Shown here: positions 33,358 to 41,475 of the stretch, in pieces | How positions within the stretch are numbered: the stretch's first letter is position 1 | Layout: each line of letters opens with the position of its first letter | Source of the DNA: Chloroflexota bacterium | Lineage (GTDB): Bacteria > Chloroflexota > Chloroflexia > Thermomicrobiales > UBA6265 | NCBI GenBank assembly: GCA_023423795.1 | Contig: JAFAEX010000158.1 | Location: forward strand, 1-64,000 | Direction of reading: 5' to 3' | Length of the DNA stretch: 64,000 bases | Notes under the pieces: model-generated | What the model was told of the DNA's origin: nothing | The model's input: only the letters and a program-made list of their open reading frames with translations | Database searches by the model: none | Translations under genes and position numbers: made by a program

Positions 33358-35274
33358 TTACCGGCCAGCGACGGCGTCGCGGCTATCCCGAAAGTACGGA
33401 CTCGGCGGCGGGGCGAATCGTGCGCGGGCGCTCGCAAGGTCGGAAAGCCGCCGGGTCAGGTCGATCATCTCGTCGGCGTCGCCGGCTTCCTGCGCCGCCC
33501 GGAGTTGCGCCTGGACATCGCGCATGAGGGCTTCGTGGCGCTCGCGCCGGATGCGCTCGAGAGCGGAACGCGCATCCCGCTCGACCTGGCCGGGGTAGCG
33601 GGCCGGGGTCTGGGCGACCGATTCGAGCAGCCGTTCGGCGTGGTCGGCAACGGCGTCGTCGAGCGCCGCGATGATCTGCTCGGGTTCGAGCTGCATCGGG
33701 ATGGAGGCGTCGGCCAGTACCTCCAGCAACTCCCGGTTGCGGGCGTCGAGGAGGTCGTCGGGGCGCACGTCGGCCAGCACGGCGGCGCAGATCTCGCGGT
33801 GCTTGAGCAGCAGCCCGAGCAGGTGATCCTCGCGGTCGGCGCGAGATCCGTCGATGCCGGCCGGAAGCGCTCGCGTAGCGAGCGCCGCCGGCGCGGTCGC
33901 GGACGTCCGCAGGGTGGACCGCCGCAACTCGCCGAGGATCGCCGCGTCCGCCAGCCCCAGCTTGCGCGCCAGTACCCCGACGTAATGCGCCTGCACGATC
34001 CGGTCGCCGATGCCTTGCAGCACCGGCACGACACGCTTGACGGCCTCGGCCTTTTCCCGCGCGTCGTTCGGGCCGACACCGGCCGTCACGCCTTCGATGA
34101 AGAAATCGAGGAACGGCACGGCGCCGGCGACCACCTCCGGCCAGCGCTCCGGGGCGCGGCGGATCAGTTCGTCCGGGTCCTTGCCCTCGGGTAGCCGCAC
34201 GATGGCGATCTCGGCGTTGAGTTTGCGCTCCCACTGGATGACCGCTTGCGGCGCCGGACCGCGCCCCTGCACCGGCACGGCCACCGGGACGGCTTCGTCG
34301 CCCAGCGCGCGCGGCAGCATTTCCAGCGAGCGCAGGGTTGCCATCTGCCCGGCGCTGTCGGCGTCGAGGGCCAGCACGATGTGGCGTGACAGCCGCTTGA
34401 CCAGCGCGATCTGGGCCTCGGTCACGGCGGTGCCCATCGCGGCCACGACGTTTGCGTGGCCGAACTGGTGGGCGGCGATGGCGTCCATGTAGCCCTCGAC
34501 GATCACCACCTGGTCGGTCTGGCGGATGGCGTCCTTCGCCACGTCGAGCCCGTAGAGCAGGCCGCTCTTGTCGAAGATCGCGGACTGCGCCGAGTTCAGG
34601 TACTTGGGCTGGGCGTCGCCGAGCGCGCGGCCGCCGAAGCCGACCGTGCGGCCCTCGCGGGTCCGGATCGGGAAGATCAGCCGGTTGCGGAAGCGGTCGT
34701 AGTAGCCGCCCGAGTCGCGCTGCTGCAGCAAGCCGGCCTCGTGGGCGAGGGCGGGATCGACGCCGCGCTCGGCGAGGTGCCGGTGCAGGTGGTCCCAGCC
34801 CTCCGGGGCGAAGCCGAGCCCGAAGCGGGCGAGCATCTCAGGCGACAATCCGCGCTGCTCGACCACCTGCCGACCCGGTTCGCCCATCCGGCTGTTGGTG
34901 AGGATGTTGGCGTAGAACGCGGCGGCGATTTCGTTGAGTTCGATGAGCCGCTGGCGGTGGGCGTCCACCTCCGGCGCGATAGTCGGGGCCGACGCCAGTT
35001 CGACGCCGGCCCGCCGCGCCAGTTCGTGCAGCGCCTCGCGGAACTCGACGTGCTCGACCTGCATGTAGAACGTGAAGGCGTCGCCGCCCTTGCCGCAGCC
35101 GAAGCAGTGGAAGTTCTGGGAATCGGGGAAGACCACGAACGACGGCGTCTTTTCCTGGTGGAACGGGCACAGCCCCTTGTAGGAGCGCCCGGCCCGCTTG
35201 AGCTGGACGTAGGTTCCCACCAGTTCGACGATGTCGGTGCGCTCGCGCACGTCCTGTACGGGATCGCGGGCCAT
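33358..35274 (-). CDS. dnaG: DNA primase
   Basis: 638 aa. It makes RNA primers for chromosome replication. The N-terminal zinc ribbon has CPFH (36-39) and CFGC (57-60). The TOPRIM core is visible as VVIVEGYMDAIAAHQ (catalytic glutamate), VALDADSAG-type ALDADSAGQMA and LPEGKDPDE. RFRNRLIFPIRTREGRTVGFGGR is conserved. The C-terminal helical part (DEMIDLTRRLSDLASAR) is the helicase-interaction region. Start at 35274 places the zinc ribbon normally. It lies 82 bases downstream of dgt on the same strand. rpoD, often the next gene, is absent; a small secreted protein follows instead. Confidence 0.95.
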   Translation of the reverse strand: MARDPVQDVRERTDIVELVGTYVQLKRAGRSYKGLCPFHQEKTPSFVVFPDSQNFHCFGCGKGGDAFTFYMQVEHVEFREALHELARRAGVELASAPTIAPEVDAHRQRLIELNEIAAAFYANILTNSRMGEPGRQVVEQRGLSPEMLARFGLGFAPEGWDHLHRHLAERGVDPALAHEAGLLQQRDSGGYYDRFRNRLIFPIRTREGRTVGFGGRALGDAQPKYLNSAQSAIFDKSGLLYGLDVAKDAIRQTDQVVIVEGYMDAIAAHQFGHANVVAAMGTAVTEAQIALVKRLSRHIVLALDADSAGQMATLRSLEMLPRALGDEAVPVAVPVQGRGPAPQAVIQWERKLNAEIAIVRLPEGKDPDELIRRAPERWPEVVAGAVPFLDFFIEGVTAGVGPNDAREKAEAVKRVVPVLQGIGDRIVQAHYVGVLARKLGLADAAILGELRRSTLRTSATAPAALATRALPAGIDGSRADREDHLLGLLLKHREICAAVLADVRPDDLLDARNRELLEVLADASIPMQLEPEQIIAALDDAVADHAERLLESVAQTPARYPGQVERDARSALERIRRERHEALMRDVQAQLRAAQEAGDADEMIDLTRRLSDLASARARFAPPPSPYFRDSRDAVAGR

Positions 35275-35356
35275 CGGCTGCCTCGTTTCGGCGACGTCGA
35301 GGACGGCGGCGCGGAACCGCCGAACCGGGGTTGACGGGCGGGGCAGGGGAATCGGG

Positions 35357-36412
35357 TCAAACTGACCAATTCTGCGGCACGAAGAGCCGTTCGTACAGGT
35401 CGATCGCGTATCGGTCGGTCATTGAGGCCACGTAGTCCGCGACGAGACGTTCCGGCGGTTCGTTGCGTCCGTGCCCTTGCCACTCCTCCGGCAGGCGAGC
35501 CGCGTCATCGCAGTAGTGGGCGAACAGGGCGCGCACGATGTGCTGGGCGCGGGCCGTGTTGGGCTGTTCGTTCAGGGGAGTATAGACCCGTTCGTACAGG
35601 AACTCCCGGAGCACGTCGGCCGCCGCCCGCACCGGTTCGGAGGTGGCGATGAAGCCCGGCGGGTTCTCGGCGTCGGACGCCGCGACGATGTCGCGGACCA
35701 AGGTATCGATGCGCGCGGCGTGGGTGCGGCCGAGGATCTCGAGCACGTCGGCCGGCACCTCGGCCGGGTCCAGCAGGCCGGCGCGCAGGGCGTCGTCGAG
35801 ATCGTGGTTGATGTAAGCGACCCCGTCGGCAATCTTGACGATGTCGCCTTCCAGCGTGCCCGGTTGCCCGGCGGCATTGGCGGTGATGCCGGAGCGCGAT
35901 TTCGAGTGGCGCAGGATGCCGTCGCGTGTCGGTTCGGTCAGGTTCAGCCCCTGGCCGTCCTTTTCCAGCACGTCCACGACGCGAAGGCTCTGCTCGTTGT
36001 GGCGGAAGCCTGGAAATACCTCGGCGAGGGCACGTTCGCCGGCGTGGCCGAACGGCGTGTGCCCGAGGTCGTGCCCGGTGGCGATCGCCTCGATCAGGTC
36101 CTCGTTCAGCCGAAGCGCCCGGCCGATGGTCCGCGCGATCTGGGTAACTTCGAGGGTGTGCGTCAGCCGCGTCCGGTAGTGATCGCCGGTCGGCGCGATG
36201 AAGACCTGCGTCTTGTGCATCAGCCGCCGGAACGACTTGGTGTGGAGGATGCGGTCGCGGTCCCGCTGGAAACTGGTCCGCAGGTCCGATTCCGCTTCGG
36301 GACGCGCGCGGTGCTGTCCGGCGCTGCGGCACGCCGCGGGCGCGAGCCATGCGTCCTCGCGCGCTTCGAGCATGGCGCGGATGCCGGCGGAAACGGCAGG
36401 GACGTCGGTCAC
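35357..36412 (-). CDS. dgt: Deoxyguanosinetriphosphate triphosphohydrolase-like HD protein
   Basis: 351 aa. HD-domain metal ligands are visible in YRTRLTHTLEV (His), AIATGHDLGHTPFGHAGE (His-Asp and following histidine) and IVKIADGVAYINHDLDDA. FQRDRDRILHTKSFRRLMHK is the dGTPase signature. Such enzymes release triphosphate from dGTP and help control dNTP pools. GTG at 36412 was chosen because GGGAGG lies six bases upstream. The longer frame from 36487 has no ribosome site. It precedes dnaG, a common pairing in bacteria that links nucleotide pool control to replication. Confidence 0.92.
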   Translation of the reverse strand: MTDVPAVSAGIRAMLEAREDAWLAPAACRSAGQHRARPEAESDLRTSFQRDRDRILHTKSFRRLMHKTQVFIAPTGDHYRTRLTHTLEVTQIARTIGRALRLNEDLIEAIATGHDLGHTPFGHAGERALAEVFPGFRHNEQSLRVVDVLEKDGQGLNLTEPTRDGILRHSKSRSGITANAAGQPGTLEGDIVKIADGVAYINHDLDDALRAGLLDPAEVPADVLEILGRTHAARIDTLVRDIVAASDAENPPGFIATSEPVRAAADVLREFLYERVYTPLNEQPNTARAQHIVRALFAHYCDDAARLPEEWQGHGRNEPPERLVADYVASMTDRYAIDLYERLFVPQNWSV

Positions 36413-36961
36413 GATGCGCCTCCCGGACACTGGACCATCATGAACGCACGGTACCATGATTTCGTCGCGAGCAGCGTATACGTTCAAGGTGTACGTACAG
36501 ACCGGCTGTGCATCGGATAAGAGTCATTTGGGGGTAGAGACGGTGCCATGGCGGTTCGACGACTGCATGGATCGATATGGTCATCGAGGATTGAGATGTG
36601 AAGGTCTGTTTCGCTAGCTCGCGACTCCGTACGGCGTCGCGATTCCCGTATCGGCCAACCGGATGACGGACTAGGGCTCCGTCATCCCGAGCGTGTCGCA
36701 GGATCTCGTCTTCGTGCCTTTGTCGGGGCGACGAGACCCCTCGATATGCACGAGGCGACCGGGGGTGCAGGCGCATGGACGGGAATGCGGGCGTGGACCG
36801 GTTGGCGAACCCCCATCGACCGCAACGGCGCGATCGATTCGCACGGATGACCAGCGGTGAGGCGGGAAGCCGGTTTGGGAGCCCCGACCCTGTCGCCGAG
36901 CGACACGTTCGCAACACGCGGCGCGGTCCCGAGATTACCCTGGAATGCGCGGCCGAGTGAC
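36413..36961. other. 549-base gene-free region upstream of dgt
   Basis: No gene is supported. The region holds a GTGTACGTACAG palindrome near 36489, with TTTCGTCGCGA and GCGTATACG just before it, reminiscent of the GCGTACGTACGC elements. It also holds a decayed family A palindrome (left arm 36679-36708, right side eroded to about 36750) preceded by a short GGATGACGGA / TCCGTCATCC hairpin. The rest shows nothing recognisable. pcrA ends at its far side. Confidence 0.5.
36679..36750. repeat. Palindromic intergenic repeat, family A, decayed copy
   Basis: The left arm CTCCGTCATCCCGAGCGTGT... (36679-36708) matches family A, but the right arm retains only fragments such as GACGAGACCCCTCGA. This copy can no longer form the full stem, so it is a useful outgroup for how the family decays. 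Confidence 0.6.
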
Positions 36962-39265
36962 TCAGCCGATCGGTTCGAGCCTGGCGAAGCTGGCCATCAT
37001 GCGCTTCGCGCCGTGGCGGGCGAAGGTGATGGAGAGTTCCTGGTCGCCGTCTCGACGGTCGTCGGCGCTGGTGACGACGCCCTCGCCGAACTTGGCGTGG
37101 AACACCTTGTCGCCGGCCGCAAAGCGGTGAGCCGGCGGCGGCGGGGGCGGGGCTTCCTTCGCCACGGCCGTCCACCCGGGTGAATCGGATGCGCTGCGGA
37201 CCTTGCTGGTGAGCGAGAACGAGCCGCTGGCGCTCGCCCGGGCCGACTTGCGCCGCCCGAGGTCCTCGACGTGCATCTCCGGCACCTGCGCCATGAAGCG
37301 CGAGACGACGGCTGGCTGGTAGCGCCCGTAGGTCGCGCGCCCGGCGGCGTAGGTCAGGTACAGGAGTTTCTCCGCCCGCGTGATGCCGACGTAGAACAGC
37401 CGCCGCTCTTCCTCCATCGGTAGCGGGTCGGACCACTCCGCCTCCACCGCCCGCGAGATGGGCAGCAGCCCGTCCTCGACGCCGCAGATGAAGACGACGG
37501 GGAACTCCAGCCCCTTGGCCGAATGCAGCGTGATCAGCGTCACCTTGCCGCGCCCGTCGTCCTCCATCGTGTCCACGTCGGAGACCAGCGAGACCTGTTC
37601 GAGGTAGGTGGGCAACTGCTCGTCCGGCGGCAGCACGTCGTATTTTTCGAGGTCGGTCCGCAGTTCGAGCACGTTGGCCCAGCGCTGCATCTCCTCCTCG
37701 TCGTCGTGGTTGAACGAGGCCGCGTAGCCGGTTTCGTCCACCACGCGGTCGAACAACTCCGGCAACGCCAGCGTCGGCTGGGCTTCGCGCAGTTTCGCGA
37801 AAACGGTCCCGAGCTTCGTCGCCGCCGTGCGCGCCGCGCCGGACAACTCGGGCGCGCCGTCGTCGCCCCTGCCCGGCGCGAGCGCGACGAACCCTTCCAG
37901 CAGCGGGCGACCGTGCATCGTCGCCCAGAGCCGCACGGCGTCGAGCGCCTTTGGCCCCAACCCGCGCCCGAGGGGGAGATTGCCGATCACCCGTTCGAGG
38001 CTGACCTCGTCGGCCGGATTGTGGAGCAGGCGCAGGACGGCGAGGACGTCCTTGACCTCTTTCCGCTCGTAGAAGCGCACCCCGCCGACGATGCGGTAGG
38101 GGATGTCCGAGGTGCGGAACGCCTCTTCCAGCACGCGGGACTGGGCGCCGGTGCGGTACATGACGGCCACGTCGTCGCCGCTCATGCCCGTGCGGGCCAG
38201 CACCCGGCGGATCTCGTCCACCACGAATCGGGCCTCATGGTTGCCGTCGGTGAGCTCGCGGACGACGATCTTGGCGCCCTCGTCATTCTCCGTCCGGAGC
38301 CGGCGGTCGATGCGCTGGGTGTTGGCGCGGATCACCCGGTCGGCGGTGTCCACGATCCGCTGGGTCGAGCGGTAGTTGAGTTCGAGGTCGATCCGGGTGG
38401 CGTCGGGAAAGTCCTTCTCGAAGTCGAGGATGTTGCGGATGTCGGCCTGCCGCCAGCCGTAGATCGACTGGTCGGGGTCGCCGACGACGAAAAGGTTGCG
38501 GTGCTTCTCGGCCAGCGCCGAAACGAGGATGTACTGGACGCGGTTGGTGTCCTGGTACTCGTCCACCATGACGTGGCGGAACCGCTCCTGGTAAGCGCCG
38601 AGCAGCCCGGGCGCCTGGTCGAAGAGCTGGAGCGGCATGCCGAGCAGGTCGTCGAAATCGACCGCGTTCGCCTTGCGCAGCGCCCGCTGGTACTCCTTGA
38701 AGACGCGGGCTACTACCTCGTCGTCGTAGGTCTCGGTGGCGTTGGCGAACTCCTCCGGCGACAGCAGCAGACTCTTGGCCGCCGAAATTCGCGACAGCAT
38801 CCGCCGGGGCGCGACCTGCTTGGGGTCGAGGCCGACCGCCTGCACGGCTTTCTTGGCGAGGTCCATCTGGTCGGCGTCGTCGTAGATCAGGAAGTTCGGC
38901 AGCAGCCCGATCCGGTCCGCAACCAGACCGGGGTTCTGGCGCAGCACGCGCACGCCGAACGAGTGGAACGTGCCCATCACCAGCCCGCGCAGGTCGCGGC
39001 CGTCGAGCAGTTTTTCGATGCGGTCGCGCATCTCGCGGGCGGCCTTGTTGGTGAACGTCACCGCGAGGATCTGCTCCGGCAACACCCCGCAGGCGTCGAT
39101 CAGGTAGGCGATGCGATGGACCAGCACCCGCGTCTTGCCCGAACCGGGTCCGGCGACGACCAGCACCGGTCCGTCCACGGTCGTGACGGCCCGTTGCTGC
39201 TCGACATTCAGGCCGTGCAGAAGGGCGTGCGCGGGTTCGGTCTGGGTAGCATCGGCGGCATTCAC
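36962..39265 (-). CDS. pcrA: UvrD/PcrA-type ATP-dependent DNA helicase
   Basis: 767 aa, superfamily 1A helicase moving 3' to 5', used in repair and in clearing protein roadblocks. Motifs in order: VVAGPGSGKTRVLVHRI (Walker A), AVTFTNKAAREMRDR (Ia), VMVDEYQDTN (Walker B), VVGDPDQSIYGWRQAD (III), LELNYRSTQRIVDTA (IV), LITLHSAKGLEFPVVF (V) and EEERRLFYVGITRAEKLL (VI). The C terminus ends in a Tudor-like segment GDKVFHAKFGEGVV, which contacts RNA polymerase in PcrA proteins. GTG at 39265 lies after GAGGATGCGCCC. The 36 residues in frame before it look non-coding. Confidence 0.93.
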   Translation of the reverse strand: MNAADATQTEPAHALLHGLNVEQQRAVTTVDGPVLVVAGPGSGKTRVLVHRIAYLIDACGVLPEQILAVTFTNKAAREMRDRIEKLLDGRDLRGLVMGTFHSFGVRVLRQNPGLVADRIGLLPNFLIYDDADQMDLAKKAVQAVGLDPKQVAPRRMLSRISAAKSLLLSPEEFANATETYDDEVVARVFKEYQRALRKANAVDFDDLLGMPLQLFDQAPGLLGAYQERFRHVMVDEYQDTNRVQYILVSALAEKHRNLFVVGDPDQSIYGWRQADIRNILDFEKDFPDATRIDLELNYRSTQRIVDTADRVIRANTQRIDRRLRTENDEGAKIVVRELTDGNHEARFVVDEIRRVLARTGMSGDDVAVMYRTGAQSRVLEEAFRTSDIPYRIVGGVRFYERKEVKDVLAVLRLLHNPADEVSLERVIGNLPLGRGLGPKALDAVRLWATMHGRPLLEGFVALAPGRGDDGAPELSGAARTAATKLGTVFAKLREAQPTLALPELFDRVVDETGYAASFNHDDEEEMQRWANVLELRTDLEKYDVLPPDEQLPTYLEQVSLVSDVDTMEDDGRGKVTLITLHSAKGLEFPVVFICGVEDGLLPISRAVEAEWSDPLPMEEERRLFYVGITRAEKLLYLTYAAGRATYGRYQPAVVSRFMAQVPEMHVEDLGRRKSARASASGSFSLTSKVRSASDSPGWTAVAKEAPPPPPPAHRFAAGDKVFHAKFGEGVVTSADDRRDGDQELSITFARHGAKRMMASFARLEPIG

Positions 39266-39403
39266 GGGCGCATCCTCGGGCTCGGCAGGGCCAATCGTGG
39301 GCAGGGGAGAACCGGTCGCCGGACAGGTGTTGCATCGCCGGGACCGGGGCGGGAAACGAGCCGAGTCTAGCATCGGCGGCCTCGTCCAACGCCGCTCCCC
39401 GCG

Positions 39404-39433
39404 TTGACGATGCCGCCGGACGCTTGGTATCCT
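39404..39433 (+). promoter_or_regulatory. Promoter of tRNA-Met
   Basis: TTGACG (39404-39409) and TATCCT (39428-39433) with an 18-base spacer. The start would lie about 10 bases before the tRNA. Confidence 0.65.
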
Positions 39434-39450
39434 TTCTTCCGTCGCAACGC

Positions 39451-39525
39451 GCCGACGTAGCTCAGCGGCAGAGCAAGGGACTCATAAGCCCTTGGCCGGT
39501 GGTTCGATTCCACCCGTCGGCACCA
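39451..39525 (+). tRNA. tRNA-Met (anticodon CAT)
   Basis: Acceptor GCCGACG/CGTCGGC; D stem GCTC/GAGC; anticodon stem AGGGA/GCCCT (last pair A-G) with loop CTCATAA, anticodon CAT; T arm GGTGG-TTCGATT-CCACC; A discriminator and encoded CCA. It lacks the three G-C pairs of initiator anticodon stems, so it is elongator tRNA-Met, or tRNA-Ile2 if C34 is converted to lysidine. The neighbouring tilS gene encodes the lysidine-forming enzyme. Confidence 0.93.
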
Positions 39526-39533
39526 GCGAGGTT

Positions 39534-39563
39534 CGCCCGGTCCGCATGCGGATCGGGCGTTTT
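39534..39563 (+). terminator. Terminator of tRNA-Met
   Basis: Stem CGCCCG...TCCG (39534-39544) with CGGA..CGGGCG (39549-39559), loop CATG, followed by TTTTG. Eight bases after the tRNA. Confidence 0.85.
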
Positions 39564-39749
39564 GTTTGTTCACCACCGCCCGGAATTCCCGGTGCGATGC
39601 CTCTTCGCGGCCTGCGAGTTGCTCCGGAAGTCAGGATTCCGTAGCAGCGTTTTCAGCACCTAATACATGCGAATGCTCGGCCGCGCCGATAGACTGCAGC
39701 CCCGCCAGAACGCGAACGTGCAGCGACCGCGCCTCCGGCCCGCCGGCAC

Positions 39750-39755
39750 TACACT
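39750..39755 (+). promoter_or_regulatory. TACACT -10 box close to the tilS start
   Basis: TACACT ends nine bases before the ATG at 39764, and there is no ribosome binding site between. A transcript from here would be nearly or fully leaderless. The -35 region (CCGCGC) is poor. The 238-base gap upstream also holds the tRNA terminator and nothing else recognised. Confidence 0.45.
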
Positions 39756-39763
39756 CCGCCTCC

Positions 39764-40831
39764 ATGGACGGATTTCAAGGCGCCTTGCCGCGCACGCGTC
39801 AGACGCCGGTCGGCCTCGAACAACGGCTGGCCTTGCGACTTCGCGGCGCGGGGTTTGCGGTCGGTGCGCCACTCGTCGTGGGGTTCTCCGGCGGGACGGA
39901 TTCGCTGGCGCTGGCGGCGGCATTCGCCCGCGTGCGTGAGCCCGGGCGGCGCATCGTGCTGGCCCACGTCGATCATGGCTTGAGGCCCGATTCCGCTGAC
40001 CACGCCGATGCCGCGAACGCGCTGGCCGCGACGCTGGGTCTTCCGTTTCGCGCGTGCCGGATCGCCGGCGAACCGCGCTCGCTCCATCCCGGGCTCGGCG
40101 TCGAGGAGGCCGCCCGCCGTGAGCGGTACCGGCTGCTCGCGGCGATCGTGCGGGGCGAAGGGGCGGCGGCGCTCGCCCTCGCCCACCACCGCGACGACCA
40201 GGCGGAGACGGTGCTGCTCCACGTGCTGCGGGGAGCGGGAACGAGCGGCGCCGCCGCGATGGCGGAGACGGTCGTCCGCCCGGTGCCGTGGTGGGACGAT
40301 CCGGAAGCCGGGCCGTGGCCGTTGACGATCTGGCGCCCGCTGATCGCGGAACCGCGCGCCGAACTCGCTGCCTACGTCTCGGCGACCGGGCTTGCGCCGC
40401 TGCACGATCCGACGAATGATGATCCCGCCTTCCGGCGAAACCTCGTCCGGCACGAGGTGCTGCCGGCGCTCGAGCAGGTGTGGCCGGGCGCGGCGGCGGC
40501 GCTTTCCCGCCACGCCGCGCTGGCGGCCGAGGACGACGCGCTGTTGTCGGGGATGGCTGCCGCGGTGCTCGCCGAGGCGCGTGTCCACGGCGGACTTCTC
40601 GCCGCACGGGTCTCGGGCGAGCCGCCGGCGATCGCGCGCCGGGTCATCCGGGCGTGGCTCGTGGACAATGCGCCCGGGCTGGAGATTTCGGCCGAGCGCA
40701 CCGATGCCGTGTTCGGGTTGCTGGACCCGGGACGCGGCGGGCGCCGGATCGACGTGGGGCAGGGGTGGACCGCGATCGGGCGGAGCGGGATGATCCGGCT
40801 GGAGCGTCGGACGGGCGGGGAGGACGGATGA
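39764..40831 (+). CDS. tilS: tRNA(Ile)-lysidine synthase
   Basis: 355 aa. It modifies C34 of the CAU-anticodon tRNA-Ile to lysidine so that AUA is read. The PP-loop ATP-binding motif is VVGFSGGTDSLALAAAF (near residue 38). LAHVDHGLRPDSADHADAA, ALAHHRDDQAETVLLHVLRG and IWRPLIAEPRAELAAYV are family signatures, and DPTNDDPAFRRNLVRHEVLP is a strong one. The C-terminal TilS domain is shorter than in E. coli. The ATG at 39764 has no ribosome site, fitting leaderless translation. It overlaps hpt as ATGA. Order tilS-hpt-ftsH is conserved in many bacteria. Confidence 0.95.
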   Translation: MDGFQGALPRTRQTPVGLEQRLALRLRGAGFAVGAPLVVGFSGGTDSLALAAAFARVREPGRRIVLAHVDHGLRPDSADHADAANALAATLGLPFRACRIAGEPRSLHPGLGVEEAARRERYRLLAAIVRGEGAAALALAHHRDDQAETVLLHVLRGAGTSGAAAMAETVVRPVPWWDDPEAGPWPLTIWRPLIAEPRAELAAYVSATGLAPLHDPTNDDPAFRRNLVRHEVLPALEQVWPGAAAALSRHAALAAEDDALLSGMAAAVLAEARVHGGLLAARVSGEPPAIARRVIRAWLVDNAPGLEISAERTDAVFGLLDPGRGGRRIDVGQGWTAIGRSGMIRLERRTGGEDG

Positions 40832-41388
40832 ACTGGCAACGGGAACCGCGGGCAGCCGGGGTGGCGAAGATCCTGATCACCGAGCAGGAGTTGCAGCGGC
40901 GCATCTACGAACTCGGCCGGGAACTGGACCGCCGTTACGTCGGCAAGGCGCCGCTGATGGTCGGCGTCCTCAACGGCGCTGTCGCGTTCATGACCGACCT
41001 GATGCGGGCGATGACCGTGCCGGTCGAGATCGACTTCATGGCCGTCTCGTCCTACGGCGCATCGACGCGGAGTTCCGGGGTCGTCCGTATCATCAAGGAC
41101 CTTAACAACGAGGTCGAGGGCCGCGACGTCCTCGTCGTCGAGGACATTGTCGATAGCGGCCTGACCCTGCAGTACCTGCTCGACGTGCTCCAGCGGCGCA
41201 ACCCGGCCTCGCTGGAGGTGGTCGCCCTGCTGCGCAAGGACAAGCCGGACGCCATCGACGTGCAGGTCGATTTGGCAGGGTTCGACATCCCGGACGAGTT
41301 CGTCGTCGGGTACGGGCTCGATTACGCGGAGCGGTACCGGAACCTTCCCTACGTCGCCGTCCTGGACCCGTCCGCAATCGAGGAATAA
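40828..41388 (+). CDS. hpt: Hypoxanthine phosphoribosyltransferase
   Basis: 186 aa. Purine salvage: hypoxanthine or guanine plus PRPP gives IMP or GMP. MVGVLNGAVAFMTDLMR carries the pyrophosphate loop, DFMAVSSYGASTRSSG the flexible active-site loop, and VLVVEDIVDSGLTLQYL the PRPP-binding motif with the acidic pair and catalytic Asp. FVVGYGLDYAERYRNLPYV closes the purine pocket. The ATG at 40828 overlaps the tilS stop and follows GGGGAGGACG. It stands between tilS and ftsH, a widespread gene order. Confidence 0.96.
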   Translation: MNWQREPRAAGVAKILITEQELQRRIYELGRELDRRYVGKAPLMVGVLNGAVAFMTDLMRAMTVPVEIDFMAVSSYGASTRSSGVVRIIKDLNNEVEGRDVLVVEDIVDSGLTLQYLLDVLQRRNPASLEVVALLRKDKPDAIDVQVDLAGFDIPDEFVVGYGLDYAERYRNLPYVAVLDPSAIEE

Positions 41389-41401
41389 CCCGGTTCGGGT
41401 G

Positions 41402-41407
41402 TATACT
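41402..41407 (+). promoter_or_regulatory. TATACT -10 box upstream of ftsH
   Basis: TATACT lies 68 bases before the ftsH ATG in the 87-base gap after hpt, preceded by TG. No clear -35 was found. It may give ftsH a promoter in addition to read-through from tilS-hpt. Confidence 0.4.
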
Positions 41408-41475
41408 TTTCCGCTACGCGCCGCCTGCCCGCGATGACGGAGACGTTCCCGACGGCGCGCTGCGGGAGACAGTTC

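Noticed and set aside
36413..36961. Possible structured RNA such as 6S or SRP RNA upstream of dgt
   Set aside because: I found no conserved core motifs or long-range pairing beyond the palindromes described.
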